From positions 1 to 5,654 of the forward strand of contig DTVI01000298.1 in the NCBI GenBank assembly GCA_012963655.1: a DNA stretch of 5,654 bases, in the 5' to 3' direction. The stretch is from Sulfurimonas sp. GTDB taxonomy: Bacteria; Campylobacterota; Campylobacteria; Campylobacterales; Sulfurimonadaceae. The translations under genes were made by a program, and so were the position numbers. Shown here one piece after another: positions 1 to 5,654 of this stretch. Below the pieces are notes generated by a model. It saw only the letters and a program-made list of their open reading frames with translations. It ran no database searches and had not been told where the DNA came from. Each line of letters begins with the position of its first letter. Position 1 is the first letter of the stretch.

Positions 1-2633
1 TTACAGAAGATACCGGAAGCAATAATGCTGACTTTATTACTACTGACACAACACTAGTAGTTTCAGGTACTTTTGATAATGTAAATGGAAATAACATAAA
101 TGTTACTATTGGAGGTGTTTTATATACACCAAGTATTACAGGTAATGCATGGTCAATTGATCTTCAAGATACATCTTTAAGTGATGGAAACTATGAGCTT
201 ATAGCAACTATTTCAGACCCAGCAGGAAATACAAGTACTGCTACTCAAAACATTGTTGTGGATACAGGAAATAATGGAGATGATGGAACAGGAACGGGTC
301 TAAATGGTAAGGATGCTGTTATTTCTTTAAATGAGATTAGTGATAATTATATTAATGCACAAGAAGCAGATGGCGAGATAATCTCGATTACAGGTACAAG
401 TACAGCGCTTAATGGAAACATAGTGAGTATTCGTGTAGATGGTATTCTTTTTGGAACAACAGAAGTGATAGATGGAGAATTTAGCTTAGACATTCCAGCA
501 GGTACCTTTGCACTCTATGCCGATGGTACTTATATAGTTAGTGCAGAAGTATCGGCTGACTTAGCTGGTAACTTAGCGACTGATAGTGAGAATGTTATCT
601 TAGACAGAGATGTTAATGGTGATGATGGTACTGGAACGGGTATAGGCGGTAAAGACGCGGTTATAAGCTTAGATGAAATTAGTGATAATTTTATTAACAA
701 AAGTGAATCAGAAGGTTCTATTCGTGTAACAGGAACAACAACCGCACTTGAAGGTACAGTCATTGTAGTAAGTTTTAATGGAGTTAGCTATGAAACTACA
801 GCCTTAGCTGACTTTACTTTTGGGGTAGATATTGTGGTTGGAGACGTTGTTGATGGAAGTACCATGTTAGTGGATGCTTCTGTAGTAGCAGATACAGCGG
901 GTAACCTTTCTACTACAAGTGAAGATGTTATTATTGATCTAAGTGCAGGAATCTTAAGTAGTATTAGTGCTAGTGTTAATGAATCTGCCTTAGATATTGG
1001 AACCAATCCCTCTCTTGATGGACGCAGTGTTTCAGGTAATATCTTAGAGGGACAAGGTAGTACAGATGGCTCAAGTATCTCAGGTCTAAGTTTAGCGGGT
1101 CAAGCAGCTATAGTCTGGGAAGAAAACTCTGATATCCTAGTAATTACAACAGATGAAGGTAGTTTATATTTAGCAACAGCACAGACAATTCAAGACGGGA
1201 TTACATATAATGAGGGTGATTATCTTTATATCTTAGAAAATGCAGGTTCAAATACACAAGACGCCTTTACATTTACATTAACAGATGATGCGGGAAATAG
1301 CTCAAGTTCAGATTTAAATATTAGCATTGTTGATGATGTTGCTATAAGTGGACAAAGTGGAGACAAATACCTAAATGCAGACGCTTCTCATACTAACGTA
1401 ACGAACCTTGTATTAACTCTAGATGTTTCAGGGAGTATGGCTTGGGATGCAGAAGGTCATAGACCAACGGGGTCGTCTTTTGATCCAGATACGGTTCGCA
1501 TTGATCTTGCGAAAGAAGCTTTGACTAATCTTATTAATACTTATGCGGAACAAGGTGATGTAAATGTTAAAGTGGTTGCATTTGAGAGTTCTGCTATTGC
1601 TTCTGAATGGTTAAGTGCAGCAGATGCTATTTCTTATATAAATAGCTTAACTGCTGAGGGTGGAACTATGTATGATGAGGCTATCTCTAATGTAGAAAGT
1701 ATTACAGGAGCACCAGAATCAGATGATAGTTTCTTTTACTTTATTTCAGATGGAGAACCAAATGATGGTGGTGCCTTAAGCAGTGGGGAACAAAGTACTT
1801 GGGAAACTTATGCAGATGCAAATTATGATAAAACCTTTGCAATTGGAATGGGAACGAGGGTAGATTTAGCTAGCTTACAAGCCATTGGTGGTGCAGCAGA
1901 TACTCAAGTTATCTCTTCAGCTACAGACCTAGATGCAGCGCTTCTTTCAACTATATCAAGCGTAACCGGCTCACTTCTTGGTTTTGATGTTGATGGAACG
2001 GTTATCTCTTTAGGCGCAGATGGGGGACGTATTGATTCGGTAGAAATTGATGGAATAACTTATAGCTATGACTTGTATAATAATCAAGACATTACAACAA
2101 GTAATGATGGAATCTTTGTAATTAACTTTGATACGGGTTCATACAGCTACACGGTAGGTATTAATGCTCAAACTGAAGGCCAGGTAGAAAACTTACATAT
2201 TAATGCTATGAGTACTGATGGTGAGAGTGTAAGTGGGGACTTAGTGTTACACTTAGAAGAAACACCAGATCAAAACCTAAGTTATGATCTTGCAGGTCTT
2301 GATGGTGGAGTTGGTTTTGATACGCTTGTCCTTCACGGAACAGAATTTATTGACTTTGCAAATGTTGATAACATCAAAAACATTGAAAGTATAGACTTAA
2401 CTACAGGAGATAATAATCTTTTAAATATCTCAGCAGCAGATGTACTAGAGATGACAGATTCAAATAACACCTTAACTATTCTTGGTGATGAATCTGATAG
2501 TGTGAGCTTAAAAGACAGTACTGAATGGACACAAACACAAACAACTGAAGATGGTCACAACTTTACAGTGTACTCAAGCGCAGAAGACTACAGTGTAATC
2601 CTTAAAATAGAAACAGAAATACCTGTTATCTAA
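1..2633 (+). CDS. Giant type I secreted adhesin with Ig-like repeats and VWA domain, 5'-truncated by the window edge
   Basis: The frame is open from the first complete codon (base 3) to TAA at 2631-2633, about 876 residues, so the true start lies left of the window; the GTG at 258 is internal and has no reason to be the start. In order: an Ig-like module (about 3-272) ending in a D-x-AGN motif; two homologous 114-residue modules (273-956) each opening NGDDGTGTG; a linker domain starting SVNESALDIGTNPSLDG (about 970-1390); a VWA domain (about 1400-1970) with all MIDAS elements: DVSGS at 1422-1436, Thr at 1665, Asp in ISDGEP at 1749; then an FDTGSYSYT region and a C-terminal domain with GGVGFDTLVLHG (about 2310) ending in the hydrophobic stretch VILKIETEIPVI. 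This architecture is known from LapA/RTX-type adhesins exported by type I secretion and used for surface attachment and biofilm formation. The last domain is the export signal. Only one RTX-like GGxGxD copy is visible. Ligand and N-terminal anchor cannot be seen. The product class is secure; the adhesin role is inference. Confidence 0.9.
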   Translation, partial: TEDTGSNNADFITTDTTLVVSGTFDNVNGNNINVTIGGVLYTPSITGNAWSIDLQDTSLSDGNYELIATISDPAGNTSTATQNIVVDTGNNGDDGTGTGLNGKDAVISLNEISDNYINAQEADGEIISITGTSTALNGNIVSIRVDGILFGTTEVIDGEFSLDIPAGTFALYADGTYIVSAEVSADLAGNLATDSENVILDRDVNGDDGTGTGIGGKDAVISLDEISDNFINKSESEGSIRVTGTTTALEGTVIVVSFNGVSYETTALADFTFGVDIVVGDVVDGSTMLVDASVVADTAGNLSTTSEDVIIDLSAGILSSISASVNESALDIGTNPSLDGRSVSGNILEGQGSTDGSSISGLSLAGQAAIVWEENSDILVITTDEGSLYLATAQTIQDGITYNEGDYLYILENAGSNTQDAFTFTLTDDAGNSSSSDLNISIVDDVAISGQSGDKYLNADASHTNVTNLVLTLDVSGSMAWDAEGHRPTGSSFDPDTVRIDLAKEALTNLINTYAEQGDVNVKVVAFESSAIASEWLSAADAISYINSLTAEGGTMYDEAISNVESITGAPESDDSFFYFISDGEPNDGGALSSGEQSTWETYADANYDKTFAIGMGTRVDLASLQAIGGAADTQVISSATDLDAALLSTISSVTGSLLGFDVDGTVISLGADGGRIDSVEIDGITYSYDLYNNQDITTSNDGIFVINFDTGSYSYTVGINAQTEGQVENLHINAMSTDGESVSGDLVLHLEETPDQNLSYDLAGLDGGVGFDTLVLHGTEFIDFANVDNIKNIESIDLTTGDNNLLNISAADVLEMTDSNNTLTILGDESDSVSLKDSTEWTQTQTTEDGHNFTVYSSAEDYSVILKIETEIPVI
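273..956 (+). repeat. Two tandem 342-bp Ig-like modules in the adhesin gene
   Basis: Two adjacent in-frame copies begin at 273 and 615, a period of 342 bp (114 codons). Both start NGDDGTGTG, continue GKDAVISL-[ND]-EISDN-[YF]-IN, then a TGT-[ST]-TAL motif, and end with an AGNL-x-[T]-x-SE[ND]VI motif. The DNA has diverged at many third positions, so the duplication is old and kept by protein-level selection. A third, more distant Ig-like module precedes them (about 3-272). Such modules form the stalk of type I secreted adhesins, and copy number often varies between strains. Confidence 0.8.
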
Positions 2634-2649
2634 AAAGGTGAAAATATCA

Positions 2650-2669
2650 TGAGGGACTCTTGCCCCTCA
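2650..2669 (+). terminator. Terminator-like hairpin after the adhesin gene
   Basis: TGAGGG (2650-2655) pairs with CCCTCA (2664-2669) across an 8-base loop, 16 bases after the adhesin stop codon. The position fits a transcription terminator. The stem is only 6 bp and no clean T-run follows, so strong intrinsic termination is doubtful. Confidence 0.4.
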
Positions 2670-2755
2670 CGATTCATAAATCTAAACCTTCACAGAATAC
2701 TTTTATTATTTATCATACATTATTTAAGCTCTGCTGTACTCGTTATTATAATGTC

Positions 2756-2869
2756 TTAACATACTTTAAAGTTAGTCTGTATAGGTGTACGGCTAAAGGT
2801 AAAAAGTGAAATATTTTTACGATTTGTACCATCTTTGAACGTTGCATTTGCAAGTGTAATATGAAAATT
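2756..2869 (-). pseudogene. Orphan C-terminus-like coding fragment
   Basis: On the minus strand the frame reads from about 2869 to a TAA at 2756-2758 and gives about 37 residues, including ITLANATFKDGTN and FTFSRTPIQTNFKVC. The composition looks like the end of a secreted or outer-membrane beta-rich protein. It has no start of its own and begins exactly where the G-run of the neighbouring hairpin element ends (2870-2875). It is in the same frame as the propeller remnant at 2933-3376, with stop codons and the hairpin between them. It may be a broken gene tail cut by the hairpin element, or chance: an open stretch of this length is not rare in AT-rich DNA. I do not recognise a family. Confidence 0.2.
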
Positions 2870-2916
2870 GGGGGGACACAATACCTATTATTTTGGTTTA
2901 ATAGGTATTAGGCCCC
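2870..2916. repeat. Perfect 11-bp stem-loop framed by GGGG/CCCC, possible element end
   Basis: AATACCTATTA (2880-2890) and TAATAGGTATT (2899-2909) are perfect reverse complements around an 8-base loop. Outside them a six-G run (2870-2875) and a CCCC run (2913-2916) can pair through an unpaired internal loop. No T-run follows on either strand, so it is a poor intrinsic terminator. The left side, a G-run followed by ACACAATAC, resembles from memory the ends of small IS200/IS605- or REP-associated transposase elements in Gram-negative bacteria. No transposase is present, so if this reading is right it is a solitary end or a non-autonomous remnant. Confidence 0.5.
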
Positions 2917-2932
2917 AGAACTATGAAGGTAT

Positions 2933-3376
2933 TTAGTTTTTATATTTTAGAGAAAGCTCAAATTTTTCAGTGATTTTTGTACCCATTAGAGAATACGTTT
3001 CACCTAAGTCAGCTGTTCTCGTCACTGTATTAGTACTTAAATCAACTTCAACAAACTTTTTATCAGAACTAGCAATGAAATAAAGCTTTCCCTCCTTAAT
3101 CCAAGAACTATGGGATTGCAAGAGTTTTCCATTTTCTAAATAGGTGTTTGAATTATAAACTATTTTTCAGGCATCAAAGTTGTTTGTAATAATGACCTTC
3201 TCTTGTGCAAAAAGAAGGGGACCTACACCAATACCTACTTTAAAGGTTTTAATAAGAGTTAAGTCTTGTCTATTTATTGCATAAATAGTGTTTCCATTAC
3301 TTGAAGTTAAATTTGAATGTCAGAAATTATAAAAATTTTGGCGAGGTAATAATTGTATTAGTATAGGTGCTCTACA
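2933..3376 (-). pseudogene. Remnant of a beta-propeller-like protein gene with two in-frame TGA codons
   Basis: One minus-strand frame runs from just after an in-frame TAA near 3379 to TAA at 2933-2935, about 146 codons, broken only by TGA at 3320-3322 and 3167-3169. The residues look like real protein: SSNGNTIYAINRQDLTLIK, GPLLFAQEKVIITNNFDA, NSNTYLENGKLLQSHSSW, EGKLYFIASSDKKFVEVDL. The alternation of x-IYAI-, KVIIT, and KLYFIASSDKKFVEVDL strands is typical of blades in PQQ- or WD-like propellers, which are usually periplasmic. Both TGA codons lie where Trp would fit (NF[W]HSN, DA[W]KIV), consistent with TGG-to-TGA point mutations. The last 62 codons remain open from a TTG at 3121, but that is only the fragment after the second stop and not a sensible separate gene. 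The N-terminal part and any signal peptide are missing: upstream the frame abuts the end of the RNase H-fold gene. Family assignment is by style only. Confidence 0.55.
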
Positions 3377-3836
3377 TTTTTAGTACATACTTCCTTAATG
3401 CATCCCGTGAGCCTTTATCCACAAGGGTAAAGAGTTTGTCGATTGGGTCTTTTAAATGAGACTTCTTATGGCCTTTTACTTTTATGAAGGTACAGGGGTA
3501 TTTGTCTGTAAGACAGAAGAACTTTTTATAGAGTTCTTTGTGTTTTATGGGTTTGCCTGTTTTAGTATGGTAGTTGGACTTTTCTAGTTTTTCCCGTCTT
3601 GAGGGTAGGCCTATTATATTTTGGCAGTCTGTGTAGATACTTAGTTCTGTTTCTATATTTATTTCTTCTATTACCCATAAAAATGTTTCTAGTTCTAGTT
3701 GGGTTGAAGAGGTGTCTTTAAACAGTTTTAGATGTACTTCACTTGCCTTATCTTCATCTCTAAGACTAAGATAGGCCCCAAAGCCTAATCTTTGTTGAGG
3801 GTTAACACTGCCATCGATAAATAGTTTTGTAATCAT
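3372..3836 (-). CDS. RNase H-fold protein (RNase HI-like paralogue)
   Basis: This is a 154-residue soluble protein ending in TAG, close to the usual RNase HI length. The catalytic pattern is complete from the chosen start: Asp8 in LFIDGS, Glu48 in TQLELE, Asp70 in YTDCQN, His123 in VKGHKK and Asp140 in LVDKGSRDALR. These match the D-E-D-H-D set of E. coli RNase HI in order and nearly in number. RNase HI cuts the RNA strand of RNA-DNA hybrids with Mg2+. The glycine-rich turn of classical RnhA after DGS is replaced by VNPQQRLGFGA, so it is probably a side paralogue rather than the main rnhA; its substrate is uncertain. I chose the ATG at 3836 because MITKLFIDGS puts the first strand at the N-terminus as in the family. 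No good ribosome site precedes it. An in-frame ATG at 3881 would add 15 residues, and its AAAGG lies only one base upstream, also poor. The gene is divergent from the membrane-protein gene at 3971. Confidence 0.8.
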   Translation of the reverse strand: MITKLFIDGSVNPQQRLGFGAYLSLRDEDKASEVHLKLFKDTSSTQLELETFLWVIEEINIETELSIYTDCQNIIGLPSRREKLEKSNYHTKTGKPIKHKELYKKFFCLTDKYPCTFIKVKGHKKSHLKDPIDKLFTLVDKGSRDALRKYVLKM

Positions 3837-3935
3837 AAAGGAAATATACACTTTTATGGCTAAATCTTTAGCAGGGAACATACCTTTGTCTGAATATCTT
3901 TTTTTATGTTAAATCAGATTTTTATATTTTTCTTG

Positions 3936-3962
3936 TATATTACATTTATATTCTAGAAGGGG
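3936..3962 (+). promoter_or_regulatory. Possible -10 box and ribosome binding site for the membrane-protein gene
   Basis: AAGGGG at 3957-3962 is a strong Shine-Dalgarno match 8 bases before the ATG at 3971 and supports that start. TATATT at 3936-3941 inside a very AT-rich stretch could be a -10 box; no convincing -35 is seen, which is common for sigma-70 promoters in Campylobacterota. The ribosome site is well supported and the promoter is a guess. Confidence 0.4.
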
Positions 3963-3970
3963 AAACAAAG

Positions 3971-4333
3971 ATGATTTATGAGACTTTATTTAGTGATCCT
4001 CTTTCTCTTTTGACATATATATTTTTACTCTTTTCTATTGTCAGTTTTTGGGTAAAACGTGATTTTAGAGTTTGGGGTGTTTTATTTCTTATTTCTTTAG
4101 TGTTTGGCCTTGTGAGTGGTAGGGTCTTATTTTTAGGTTTGCTTCCTTTATCTGTTCTTAGCCTTGCACTTATCTCTAAAGATGAAACCGAAGATAGTCC
4201 CTTTGATTTTTACAGTATCTACTCCATTTGTAAATTACAAGTACTTTACTACGTAGTATTAGAGTATCCAGAAGCAGGGGGATATGCCCCCTGTATACAA
4301 ATTATTTACAAGAAAAAAATTCAAATAAAATAA
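3971..4333 (+). CDS. Short membrane protein, probable truncated CPBP-type intramembrane protease
   Basis: The 120-residue product starts MIYETLFSDPLSLLTY and has two or three hydrophobic segments (about residues 10-27, 34-52 and 53-68) followed by an acidic stretch SKDETEDSP. The pattern of this N-terminus, with SFWVKRDF, WGVLFLISLV and GLVSGR, is like the start of CPBP-family (CAAX protease-like) membrane proteins of Campylobacterota, from memory. Those proteins are usually around 200 residues or more and carry EExxxR and HxxxN catalytic motifs further on; neither is present. After about residue 75 the sequence loses membrane character, runs through a 12-bp palindrome and a GC-rich hairpin, and ends IIYKKKIQIK, which looks like translated intergenic DNA. 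I infer a 3' deletion that left an open frame. A catalytically dead remnant or a pseudogene is most likely; a genuine small membrane protein is possible. It has a good ribosome site. Confidence 0.5.
   Translation: MIYETLFSDPLSLLTYIFLLFSIVSFWVKRDFRVWGVLFLISLVFGLVSGRVLFLGLLPLSVLSLALISKDETEDSPFDFYSIYSICKLQVLYYVVLEYPEAGGYAPCIQIIYKKKIQIK
4247..4258. repeat. 12-bp perfect palindrome
   Basis: TACTACGTAGTA is its own reverse complement. It lies in the 3' part of the truncated membrane-protein frame, 16 bases before a GC-rich hairpin. It could be a protein-binding site or part of a junction left by a deletion. No function can be shown. Confidence 0.35.
4275..4293. terminator. GC-rich hairpin near the end of the truncated membrane gene
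   Basis: CAGGGGG (4275-4281) pairs with CCCCCTG (4287-4293) over a 5-base loop, a perfect 7-bp stem that stands out in AT-rich surroundings. No T-run follows on either strand, so intrinsic termination would be incomplete. It lies inside the open frame, 38 bases before its stop codon, which suggests that the frame has run past an original gene end or junction. Confidence 0.4.
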
Positions 4334-4453
4334 TTTTTGCACATCAATCTGTAGGAAATTTGGTGAAATCCTCAAAAATATTAGATAAAAAAAGTATTCA
4401 AGTACTCTATTAGGCTCAAAATACTATAAAAAAGATCATTACTAATATCACTG

Positions 4454-4552
4454 AATAGAGTTTCCTTATAAAAGTCAGTTATTCTTAATATTCAGAAAAC
4501 ATTTACTGATATTCCTATACAATGAAGTTCAGATGGGCTAAGAAACTCTATT
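4454..4552. repeat. Long-spaced inverted repeat in the leader of the transporter genes
   Basis: AATAGAGTTTC (4454-4464) is the exact reverse complement of GAAACTCTATT (4542-4552). Allowing one bulged base, the match extends to 14 bases on the inner side (TTA / TAA). The arms enclose 77 bases and the right arm ends 38 bases before the ATG at 4591. It could fold in the 5' UTR as an RNA structure, be paired regulator half-sites, or mark the ends of a tiny inserted element. TATAAA boxes at 4425-4430 and 4467-4472 are possible -10 elements, but neither has a clear -35. Confidence 0.35.
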
Positions 4553-4581
4553 TTAGTTATCTTCTCATCCTACAGATAGAT

Positions 4582-4585
4582 GGAG
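4582..4585 (+). promoter_or_regulatory. Ribosome binding site that fixes the start of the first YeeE/YedE half
   Basis: GGAG lies 5 bases before the ATG at 4591. The in-frame ATG at 4522 has no comparable site and would add 23 residues overlapping the inverted repeat. Starting at 4591 puts MKKYTPYIAGALNG directly before the first membrane segment, as expected. Confidence 0.6.
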
Positions 4586-4590
4586 CTGTT

Positions 4591-5097
4591 ATGAAAAAAT
4601 ATACCCCCTATATTGCTGGTGCACTGAATGGTGTAGTCTTAGTCCTCATGGCTTTTGTTTATGAGAAGTTTCAAGGTACTTCAACGTCATTCGTTCGAGT
4701 GTCTGGTCTTATTCAAGAGAACATAGGTTTATCGGAACAGGTACATCAATGTTCAGTCTACTGCACTTATGTTCCCAGTATTGATTGGCAAACCATGACA
4801 CTTCTTGGAACTTTTTTTGGTGCATTAGCCCTTGCATTATATAAAAAAGAGTTTCGAAAAAGCACTATTCCTAAACTCTGGGAAAAACGCTTTGGTGCAT
4901 CAACCACAAAAAGATTTATCGCTGCATTCATAGGAGGGTTCTTAATTATATTTGGTGCAAGATGGGCACATGGATGTCCTTCCGGACATGGATTAAGTGG
5001 TATGGCCCAACTATCGGCTAGTAGTTTCATCTCACTTGGTATATTTTTTATTGTGGCCGTTATCGTTGCAAATATTATCTATAAAAGGGATATGTAA
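4591..5097 (+). CDS. YeeE/YedE family sulfur-compound transporter, first half
   Basis: This 168-residue inner-membrane protein has about four hydrophobic segments (roughly residues 5-25, 69-85, 108-127 and 145-163). The family signature is GARWAHGCPSGHGLSG at 122-137, with Cys129 in the pore-side loop. YeeE/YedE (DUF395, Sulf_transp) proteins take up thiosulfate; TsuA/YeeE passes it through conserved loop cysteines. In E. coli this is one polypeptide, but many bacteria split it into two half-size genes, as in the BigR-regulated pair of Xylella. A periplasm-sized loop between segments 1 and 2 carries two more cysteines spaced C-x3-C (Cys54, Cys58), which might bind sulfur or form a disulfide. 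The stop codon TAA overlaps the next ATG as TAATG, so the two halves are almost certainly co-translated and assemble together. The exact substrate (thiosulfate, sulfide or another sulfur species) is not shown by sequence. Confidence 0.88.
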   Translation: MKKYTPYIAGALNGVVLVLMAFVYEKFQGTSTSFVRVSGLIQENIGLSEQVHQCSVYCTYVPSIDWQTMTLLGTFFGALALALYKKEFRKSTIPKLWEKRFGASTTKRFIAAFIGGFLIIFGARWAHGCPSGHGLSGMAQLSASSFISLGIFFIVAVIVANIIYKRDM

Positions 5098-5621
5098 TGG
5101 AGTTATTTATTGCTTTACTTGTTGGTATGACTATTGGTGCCTTATTTCAAATAGCCAATATGGGAAAATATGAAGTTCAAATTAATGCCATGAGATTTAA
5201 GGACATGACTATCTTTAAATTTATGCTTTCATCAGTTATTATTACTATGTTTGGTTTTTACACACTTTCTGCGCTAGGGATTATGGAGTTTAAGCCTAAA
5301 CCACTATTTTGGCAAGATGCAATCTTTGGTGGTATCTTTTTTGGTATAGGCTGGGCAATATTTGGGTTTTGTCCCGGTACTGCTACTGTAGCCTTGGGAA
5401 ATGGTAGTTTAGATGCTGGTATTGGTTTATTGGGTATGCTAGCTGGTGCAACATTCTTTTCATATACTTATGATAGTATTCTTGAGTTCTTACCAGATTG
5501 GGGAGGACCAGGGGCAGTAACACTTCCAGATTTATGGGGGATTAATCCATGGATCTTAGTTATTGGATTGACAATAGTCTATTTACTCGCTTTTTTATTA
5601 TTTGAAAATAAAAAAGTCTAA
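5097..5621 (+). CDS. YeeE/YedE family sulfur-compound transporter, second half
   Basis: This is a 174-residue membrane protein with about five hydrophobic segments (roughly residues 2-20, 39-61, 75-92, 107-125 and 152-169). The partner signature GWAIFGFCPGTATVALGNG lies at 85-103, with Cys92 as the conserved loop cysteine matching the GCPSGH motif of the first half. A loop with PDWGGPGAVTLPDLWGINPW (133-152) precedes the last segment, and the protein ends in basic residues. The ATG shares one base with the upstream stop, and AAGGGA at 5085-5090 sits 6 bases before it, so it has its own ribosome site as well as coupling. Together the halves should form the full thiosulfate-type transport unit, supplying sulfur for assimilation or oxidation. 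No terminator is evident in the 33 bases after the TAA, so the operon may continue past the window. A sulfur-using enzyme or sulfurtransferase nearby would sharpen the role, but none is in view. Confidence 0.88.
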   Translation: MELFIALLVGMTIGALFQIANMGKYEVQINAMRFKDMTIFKFMLSSVIITMFGFYTLSALGIMEFKPKPLFWQDAIFGGIFFGIGWAIFGFCPGTATVALGNGSLDAGIGLLGMLAGATFFSYTYDSILEFLPDWGGPGAVTLPDLWGINPWILVIGLTIVYLLAFLLFENKKV

Positions 5622-5654
5622 CTATTAAATAATTATCTTTTGAGAACTTAAAAT

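Noticed and set aside
258..260. GTG as the start of the adhesin gene
   Set aside because: The frame is open with matching Ig-like protein all the way to base 3, so the gene begins outside the window.
530..1006. Minus-strand frames inside the adhesin gene (530-763 and 788-1006)
   Set aside because: They lie antisense to conserved Ig-like modules and read as Ser/Val/Pro-rich shadow sequence with no recognisable domain.
2649..2759. 36-codon plus-strand frame starting with ATG after the adhesin gene, with an AAGGTG 9 bases upstream
   Set aside because: Its start overlaps the terminator-like hairpin, and the short hydrophobic product has no recognisable pattern; chance is the simpler explanation.
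3167..3322. Genome-wide TGA recoding to Trp or Gly
   Set aside because: All 17 Trp codons in the retained frames are TGG and none of those genes contains an in-frame TGA, which would be unexpected in an AT-rich recoded genome.
2779..3369. Direct repeat GTATAGGTG at 2779-2787 and 3361-3369 as possible target-site duplication
   Set aside because: A 9-base match in about 600 bases is expected by chance at roughly this frequency, and no element with matching ends lies between the copies.
4522..4590. Upstream ATG extension of the first YeeE/YedE half
   Set aside because: It has no ribosome site, and the 23 added residues overlap the inverted repeat; the ATG at 4591 has GGAG at good spacing.
4767..5030. 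87-codon minus-strand frame
   Set aside because: It is fully antisense to the YeeE/YedE first half, including its conserved GCPSGH motif.
1..5654. CRISPR array, tRNA or rRNA
   Set aside because: No regularly spaced short repeats, no tRNA cloverleaf motifs and no rRNA-like sequence were seen on either strand.

Overview
The window looks like chromosomal DNA of an AT-rich Campylobacterota-type bacterium (Sulfurimonas, Sulfurovum or Arcobacter relatives). That placement is inference from the gene mix and protein style: a giant type I secreted adhesin, an RNase H-fold protein of the kind seen in that phylum, and a split YeeE/YedE sulfur-transport pair. No rRNA, tRNA or housekeeping marker is present to fix the taxon.

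Layout. Bases 1-2633 (+) are the 3' end of a very large surface-adhesin gene that runs in from the left. It has Ig-like repeat modules, a linker domain, a von Willebrand factor A (VWA) domain with a complete MIDAS metal site, and a type I secretion C-terminal domain. Bases 2634-3371 hold no intact gene. They contain a terminator-like hairpin, a short orphan C-terminus-like fragment, an 11-bp perfect stem-loop in a GGGG/CCCC frame that resembles the end of a small transposon or REP-type element, and the decayed 3' part of a beta-propeller-like gene on the minus strand with two in-frame TGA codons. Bases 3372-3836 (-) encode an RNase H-fold protein. Bases 3971-4333 (+) encode a short membrane protein that looks like the N-terminal part of a CPBP-type intramembrane protease, cut off before any catalytic motif; its 3' end runs into a 12-bp palindrome and a GC-rich hairpin. 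Bases 4334-4590 are a leader region with a long-spaced inverted repeat. Bases 4591-5621 (+) are two overlapping genes (TAATG) for the two halves of a YeeE/YedE sulfur-compound (thiosulfate-type) transporter.

How the parts relate. The adhesin and the transporter pair are two unrelated, apparently functional units. Between them lies a patch with a broken propeller gene, a truncated membrane gene and several hairpins, which looks like a site of past insertion and deletion. The transporter pair should form one complex that brings reduced sulfur into the cell. The adhesin would need a type I exporter (ABC/MFP/TolC) encoded elsewhere. I see no clearly new multi-gene system; the decayed middle patch is the least explained part.
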